Source: Emydura subglobosa (lineage: Eukaryota > Chordata > Testudines > Chelidae). Taken from it: 64,000 nt of DNA. Numbering within the stretch: position 1 is the stretch's first letter; each line of letters begins with the position of its first letter. Made by a program: the position numbers and the translations under genes. Of the stretch, positions 58,176 to 64,000 are shown in pieces. The stretch lies in NCBI GenBank assembly GCA_007922225.1, contig ML680053.1, forward strand, positions 6,130,164 through 6,194,163, written 5' to 3'. The notes under the pieces are model-generated. The model saw nothing but the letters and a program-made list of their open reading frames with translations. It was not told the origin of the DNA and did not search any database.

Positions 58176-58794
58176 CTGCATGAAGGAAAGAAATGGTGAG
58201 ACATGTCAAGAAATGGGAGACTGGTCCCCAGCTTACCCTGCTGTGAATTCCTGCACACCGGGGTACCTAATACCATACACAATAGGATGCAGTAGGCCAA
58301 ATCATGCTCCTGGATGGCAGCACATAGCTCTTGCTGACTCGTGTGTTGTGCACACACAACTGAGGACAGAATTTGGCTCTACCTTTTTTCTATTCTTGGA
58401 ATATTCAACCACTGGCTAATATTCTGCTCTCCACTTTTTTCTTGTGTAGGGCACATGAAATCCTGACATGGCTGTAGCTTACTCAGCTTCATAGTGTCTG
58501 GACACTATTGGTCTTATTAAGGACAAAACATGTTTTAGAACAGAGGAGAATGGAAATGTACCAAATACTGCATGGGCAGGTTTACGGCAATTAAGTCCTC
58601 TGACGATTAAAGAGATGTGCTGGCCTTGATGAGTCTGATCTTCCATATTCCAGAAAAAAGTGTAAGTTCTTGCTTGGGGAAAATATGATGGCAAATTTGC
58701 CAGGATCAGATGAGTTCCCTACCAAATGTTTCAGCAACTGAGCATGCAAACAGCAGAACTATTGGTTGTTTGTAGGTTACACCTATCCATTCGA

Positions 58795-59005
58795 TTCTAC
58801 ACTTCTATGACACCTTTCACCAAAGGAACTCAAAGTGCTTTACGACACTGATTAATTCTGCGAGGTTCGTATTTTACAGAAAGGAAACGTGAAGTACATT
58901 GAGGTTTTCAATGGCTCAAGGTCACTCGGCAAATCTGTGACAGGCCGAAGACAGAACAGACAGGTCTCTATTCCAAAGCCCCTGTTCAGAGCCCTATATT
59001 GTACA
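58795..59005 (-). repeat. CORE-SINE (MIR-like), antisense
   Basis: AACTCAAAGTGCTTTACGAC, TTTTACAGAAAGGAAACGTG, GGCTCAAGGTCACTCGGCAA and GTCTCTATTCCAAAGCCCCT are diverged antisense MIR phrases in order. Confidence 0.55.
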
Positions 59006-59217
59006 GTTTACCATATAGCTATGCAAGGAGCTTCCAAAAAAGATAAAAATCGTGTGTGTCTGACGGGGTATGATCTCAGTGTCTATCTCAAGGTATTTAT
59101 TTTTCTGAGGGATAACAGCAAATTGTGCTATCTTTGTGCTGGCAGAATATGACGTGTGATTTTTACAGGCAATGTCATGCAAGCCAGCAGAGACTGGAAG
59201 CCAATGTTCCTACTGGT

Positions 59218-59338
59218 TTAGGCCCAGATCCCCTCCTGGTGTAAATCATCATAGCCCTATTTATAATCCATCTGCTGGTAGTAAGAGAATTCAGTGGAGC
59301 CACACTGATTTATAGTTGCTGAAGATCTGGCTCTCAAT
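59218..59338. repeat. Foldback repeat, GGCCCAGATC termini
   Basis: GGCCCAGATCCCCTCCTGGT then GTAAATCATCATAGCCCTAT at the left pairs imperfectly with GGAGCCACACTGATTTATAG then TTGCTGAAGATCTGGCTCT at the right. It resembles a common sauropsid palindromic repeat. Confidence 0.6.
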
Positions 59339-60551
59339 GCATATGAAAGCAATTTGTCTTATTACCATGGAACACCAGAGAATTCACATGTTATTATCTA
59401 AGGGGTGCATCAACACAGCAAAGATTGTATGGCACAGTGAGAACCAATATTTGTATCAAATAAGGATTTCACTTGGTATTTATTCCACCACATAGAAGAT
59501 AGACTTTTTAGTTGTCACACCATGCAATTATAGCAGAATTCTCCATTGATTTAAGTGGGGATTTCCGTGCATAGGTTGATGGCAGGATATGGCTCAAAAC
59601 TTGGCATTTAGGTACACAGAAACAGAAGCTTCTCAAGGTTCAATTCTAATATCTAGTCACTTGATTCCTCTATTCCTCTTGGTTTTCTCTGGGACTGACA
59701 AGATATAATGCAGCTGATTTTTATTTAACTTATTTTAGCTTTACCCTAGTGTATCTCCACTGACTTCAACAGAATTACTCCTGATTCACACAAATGTGGA
59801 AGGAGAAGCAGTCTCATCATTAAAACAATAATAATTTCTATATTCCATTCCCTCTTCCATCCAAGGATCAAAAAGCACTATATTAACAATTTAGCTCTGT
59901 AACATCCCAGGACAGTGGGTAAATGTGAACATCCCTGTTTGACAAATGGGGACACTAAAACACAGAGGACCAAACTCATCCCCATTATAACCCACTGAAG
60001 TTGACAGAACACCATGAGGAAAGTATTTGGCCCAAAGTAGTAACATTTATGTATAGCCAGGGCAGTACCCAAATCTTTCATTTGGAGGCCTCTACATTAA
60101 CCACAAGGCCATTCTTCTCATCTGCTTCAGTGAGAGCTGAAGAAGGGTCTGGAATGGTCACCAAGTCCTTGAGCCTTCTGATCATCCTTACATTTTGTGG
60201 AAGGATAGCCATTCACTGTTGACTCCTTTTCAAAGCCCAAGAAATTCTTGCTATGGGGAACAATGGACTCGGCATATTGAATTACCATAACATATTCAAA
60301 CCAACATCAAAAGCATTACTGATGGCTACTTGCTCATTTTAAAGTGGTTGAGCTGCAATACAAATAGAGCACATTTTCATGAGCTCATGAAGAAGGGTTG
60401 CTACCTTATTCCACTGCCTCCCCACAAACTACAAGCAAACAGAAGAAAAGAATCCAAATGTTGTAGATGCCTTAATTGGTGCTCTATGATGGTAAATCTA
60501 AGAACCTAAGCAGAATCTAAGCAGATAAAGTCTTGTGAGTAAACAGATAGC

Positions 60552-60618
60552 CAACTAGATCCTCAGCTTGTGTAAACAGAGCTTTACTGCTTTGCACCAG
60601 CTGAGATCTGACCCATAG
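60552..60618. repeat. Small foldback repeat, AGATCCTCAGC termini
   Basis: AGATCCTCAGCTTGTGTAAA pairs with TTTGCACCAGCTGAGATCTG. It shares the phrase family of 59218-59338. Confidence 0.55.
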
Positions 60619-62339
60619 CTTTCATGATATCATGGGCACTAGGACTTCAGGGATAAGTAACAGCCACACAGTTACAGGCATAATAAAAATATGCAAAAAA
60701 AACTTACCCTAAAGGGGCAACTCTAACAAACATGTCTGCACTTCTAACTTCCAGTGAGCGACTCCCTCCCTCCTTCAACAACTCTTCAAGTTGTCATGCT
60801 TAGCTCTCTTTGCATCATTTCTTTGACTACTGATTTGGGGCCAGCCAGCCCATCTTCAGAGACAAGAAACTCTCAGGCAAGCCTACCTGGCCCCCATGAA
60901 TCCCCTTGAGGGCTATAACAATTCCTTTATTCATACTCTATAAGGAACAATGGCTCCCAGAGTGTAGCCCTTCTCAAATCATGGTAATAAAAACAAGTTG
61001 GGGCAGTGTGAACAAATATCTGAACTTAATTAAAGGAGGGATGGGGGGGAGGGGGGAGATATGAGCAAGAAACTGAATCCCAGACTTTGCCTGATCAGAG
61101 CCTCAAATTTCTACTTCCCCAGTTGATTAAATTTGCCCCAGTTGGGAAAAACAATTAACGCTCTGCTTTGTAAGCAGCTGGCCTCACCAGTGTCAATGTG
61201 TCCTTTCTGGAGGCAAGATCGACTACCCACAATGCACCCAGCTCCCCAGGAACCTGGTTAATGCTAATTTAGTCAGCCATTTCCTTCAGAAGACCTTGGT
61301 CTAAATGCAATTACACTGCAAACACATTAAGTGGTACTGCAAAGACTCTCAGCCCTGCTAGGAAGGTCTCCCTATATATTTACATAAAATTATCTCTCAT
61401 GTTAATAGGGAAGATTTATTCCATCAGCTAGTTTTTCCAGCACTGAAGATGTTTTCTATAGTTGAGCGAAATTGAATTTCTTTTTGCTGAAGACTTGTCT
61501 TTCCATTGAATTATTAACGGATTTCATCCACTGCCTGAACTATTTTTTTCTGACTGCGTTTACATGTGGCTGTACAGATCCCTTGTTTTACAATAACCAG
61601 TTCTCCAGTCTGGTTTTATTTTTTAATTAGCCTTTCCCAACCCCTCTGGTCTTGTATTTTTCTATAGAGGTTTCCTTATAATTAGGGAATACTAAATCAT
61701 TGCCGAATTGCTATCATGTGGCTTGCTAGATGGAAAGTCTGAGTCAAAGTAATTTTAGACCAGCGCTTTGTGAAATAATTCGTAATCCTGAGAAGATTAA
61801 ATTAATGTCCACCTGCCCCTCATGTATGATCTAGGGCCCAGTGCTATCACAGGTAGAGACACATTTACTCTCCCCTTCTATAGCTATAGAGAAAGTCCTA
61901 CTTTCTTTAGTAAGACCTGTATTTACATGCCAAAATTAAAAAAAAAAATGATCCAAGTATGCCAACAGCTGTAAAATACTAGAAAACAAAGGAAAAATCC
62001 CAATTCGATTATCTGATCCATTTTAAGGAAGGACTGCTCCCTACAATATGATTCCTAGCTCTTTGCCTGGCTTAATTTTAACCGTCTCAAGCAATGGGAT
62101 TTCCAAATCTTTATTATTAATAATTATTTGTTTAGTGCTGACAAAATGTTTGGCATTACACAGTAGACAAAATAAAGACATTCCTTTTCCTGAAGGACTT
62201 CCCTTGGGCAACTATTCCATAGCCTACCAGGGTCTGATCTTATGCTTGTTGAAATTGATGGAAATACTCTCATTGACTTCAAACAGGCTTTGAATGAGGC
62301 TCATATATTTCACCGTTAGGAACTATTTTCTGGTATTTG

Positions 62340-62690
62340 TGCTAAATTTTCCTTTTCATAGTGTTACCCCATTACTCCTAATCACAACCCATTGTATCAT
62401 CCTCATTCCTTTTTTCCTGGAAGTTTAAAGGCTTCAAATACATTTGGATGACTGACATGACCTCCCCACCCCCTTAGCCATACTTTGGCTGGGTTATTCA
62501 TAATAAATATTTTTAACCTCTACTCAGAAGGCTCTTCATCCCTATAGTCATTGTTGTTACTGTTCTGTAAGTTACTTCCCACTTGTCTGACATCTCTTTG
62601 GTATCGAGACGCTTAGAACTGAACATTCTGTTCTCGATGTGTCTTCACCAGAGCTGCACAGGATGAATGGAGAGGAAGGATGTTTCTGTT
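62340..62690 (-). mobile_element. CR1/L3-like LINE 3' fragment
   Basis: CGAGACGCTTAGAACTGAAC, ATTCTGTTCTCGATGTGTCT and TCACCAGAGCTGCACAGGAT are diverged forms of the CR1/L3 antisense RT region (pattern: CCAGAACTG, ACACAGTATTCC, GTGTGG). Heavy decay limits confidence. Confidence 0.4.
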
Positions 62691-62890
62691 CTTAAAGCCC
62701 TCATGTCAAAATCAGGAGAGCTAGCTTATATTCCTGGTTGTGCCACAGACTTCTAGCATGAACTTGGGCAAGTCACTCTCTGGGCCACAGATCCCTATCT
62801 GCAAAATGGTTATAAACACCCTGCTCTACCTCACTGGGACATTGTGAGGATAAACGGAGTAACCTTCTACTGTCTTGTACACAGGTTTTT
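62690..62890 (+). repeat. CORE-SINE (MIR-like), sense
   Basis: AACTTGGGCAAGTCACTCTC, TATCTGCAAAATGGTTATAA and CTCACTGGGACATTGTGAGG follow the MIR body order. The head is diverged. Confidence 0.55.
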
Positions 62891-64000
62891 ATACCACTGT
62901 GGTATTGTGCCACTGGTTTGTGATGTGCTCAGCTACCTTGGTGATGAGTGCCAGAGGGAACGCCTACCAATAAACCAGTTATTACAGATGTGGTCTTGGG
63001 TCGCTTGTGCTCATTTATAGCACAGGATGCATGTAACACACAATCCCACTCTGCCCCTGGTACTCGCAATGCCGCCCATGCGCAGTTCCTGGATCCTGGC
63101 CTCCCAGCTATGAGAGAGAAGGTTCCTTACAGTCTCTTCTCGCATAGGGTCAGCCACAATCTGGCTCTTCCTGTTTACTTCAGCAGTGGGAAAGTCTACA
63201 GCAGAAAACGACTCAAGAAACCTGTGGTTGTCGCTTGAATTGTGAAGTTTGGTAAGAAAATGGAAATGAAGGATTCTTGAGATGTTAAACAAGAAAAAAA
63301 CATAAAAAAATAAGGAAAATAAAACTAAGAAGTAGCCATCCAGAAAGTCTCCCACACAGCCACGTATAAAACAAGTAAGTTCCTGAAAGACTTCGCATAT
63401 GTCAGGCAGCTGGGATTCAAAACAAATTAATTAGGCTAGGCAAAGAACCTTGCCAATAACTGGAGCGCCAGAATGCCAGTGTCAGGCTGAGGGGGACCTA
63501 AACACGTTGACATCCGACCAACTGTGCATTCAGGGATTTGCTGAAGTGGCACTGACAGACAGAGACTGCGACAGCTTCCGCAGCTTGACTTCCTGAGGAG
63601 CTGATGGAGTGGGAGACACAGGAGAAAAGGAATGCCAGGAGAAAAACAAAAATGACCCAGTTCAGGAAAGGGAAGTCAAATCTAGGCTGTCTGCAGGAAC
63701 TAAACGTTATCAGCTCTCTTTTTTTAACCTATCCATCTAATCTAGCTACATGGTCTCATCACTTGAGTGTCAGAAAAGTGTAATGTTCTTTTATGAGTTT
63801 GTTTTTTTAATTGTTAGTATTTTGCAGAAGTGCTCTACATTTTGTCATTCATTCTACAAAAACATACAGTCCCTAACAATGCAAGCAATTAATAAGTAAT
63901 TAATTATATTCAAAGACCACTATTTAAACTGGTTAAGGAAAACTGGAGAAAAAACAACAGTATAATGCTGGAATAAAGGAATAAAGATAATGAAGCTGGT

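Larger units (their letters stand above)
1..64000 (-). other. TENM4: TENM4 (teneurin-4) gene body, internal part
   Basis: All nine coding exons lie on the minus strand in the order expected for a teneurin, so this window is the middle of one gene with both ends missing. Teneurins are large type II transmembrane adhesion proteins that bind latrophilins and other teneurins at synapses. The TENM4 choice rests on paralog-specific stretches, for example the NHL loop [21 protein letters not shown] followed by [18 protein letters not shown] and [23 protein letters not shown]1, TENM2 and TENM3, as I know them, differ clearly there. Exon phases from right to left are 2/2, 2/0, 0/1, 1/1, 1/2, 2/2 (microexon), 2/1, 1/0 and 0/2, and all agree at the junctions. 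No promoter, start codon, stop codon or UTR is in the window. A search against turtle TENM4 would settle the paralog. Confidence 0.93.
58176..64000 (-). other. Intron (partial) upstream of the transthyretin-related exon
   Basis: No further teneurin exon is visible: nothing encoding the expected upstream Cys-rich or linker region is found on the minus strand. The interval holds antisense CORE-SINEs (58795-59005, weak 59815-60115), foldback repeats (59218-59338, 60552-60618), a sense CORE-SINE (62690-62890), a CR1/L3-like fragment (62340-62690) and a low-repeat block at 61100-61560. 60700-61020 and 62900-64000 show nothing I can name. Confidence 0.75.

Overview
The window is 64 kb of vertebrate nuclear DNA. 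It holds one interrupted protein-coding gene, read on the minus strand: the middle of a teneurin, best matched to TENM4. Nine coding exons can be placed to the base from splice sites, reading phase and protein similarity: 58056-58175, 49904-50165, 45960-46227, 44067-44210, 41667-41916, the 21-nt microexon 38563-38583, 24612-24844, 18961-19115 and 9521-10398. They total 2331 nt (776 whole codons plus split codons at both ends), and every exon-exon phase closes without a frameshift or stop. The encoded segment runs from the transthyretin-related domain through the FN-plug and NHL beta-propeller into the start of the YD shell. The signal anchor and EGF repeats lie beyond the right edge. Most of the YD shell and the C-terminal region lie beyond the left edge.

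The host is a sauropsid and most likely a turtle. The evidence is the repeat content: long CR1 LINEs, one ending in the ATTCTATG tail, an older L2-like LINE, many CORE-SINE/MIR copies, several hAT and Harbinger-type MITEs, and a two-gene PIF/Harbinger transposon whose Myb-like and DDE proteins resemble those common in turtle genomes. The assignment is from sequence style and was not checked against a database.

Layout from left to right: 1-9520 is the intron after the last exon in the window, with a Harbinger MITE at 8694-8964. 9521-10398 is the large NHL/YD exon. 10399-18960 holds a nearly full-length old CR1 (about 11683-16900) broken by two hAT MITEs and a GC-rich insert. 19116-24611 holds an L2-like LINE split by a younger plus-strand CR1. 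24845-38562 (13.7 kb) holds a third CR1 (about 29105-32075) and the Harbinger transposon (34083-38120). The remaining exons are separated by shorter introns that contain a 49-bp minisatellite with a 10-N gap (42668-43149), foldback repeats, SINEs and three more MITEs. 58176-64000 is intron upstream of the first exon seen.

The most informative observation is the 21-nt microexon. It encodes the core of the teneurin beta-propeller splice insert (RNKDFRHS across the junctions), is frame-neutral when skipped, and has a TGCATG (RBFOX-type) element 44 nt downstream of its 5' splice site. No second host gene, structural RNA gene or CRISPR-like array was found; the other long open frames are repeat-derived or likely chance.
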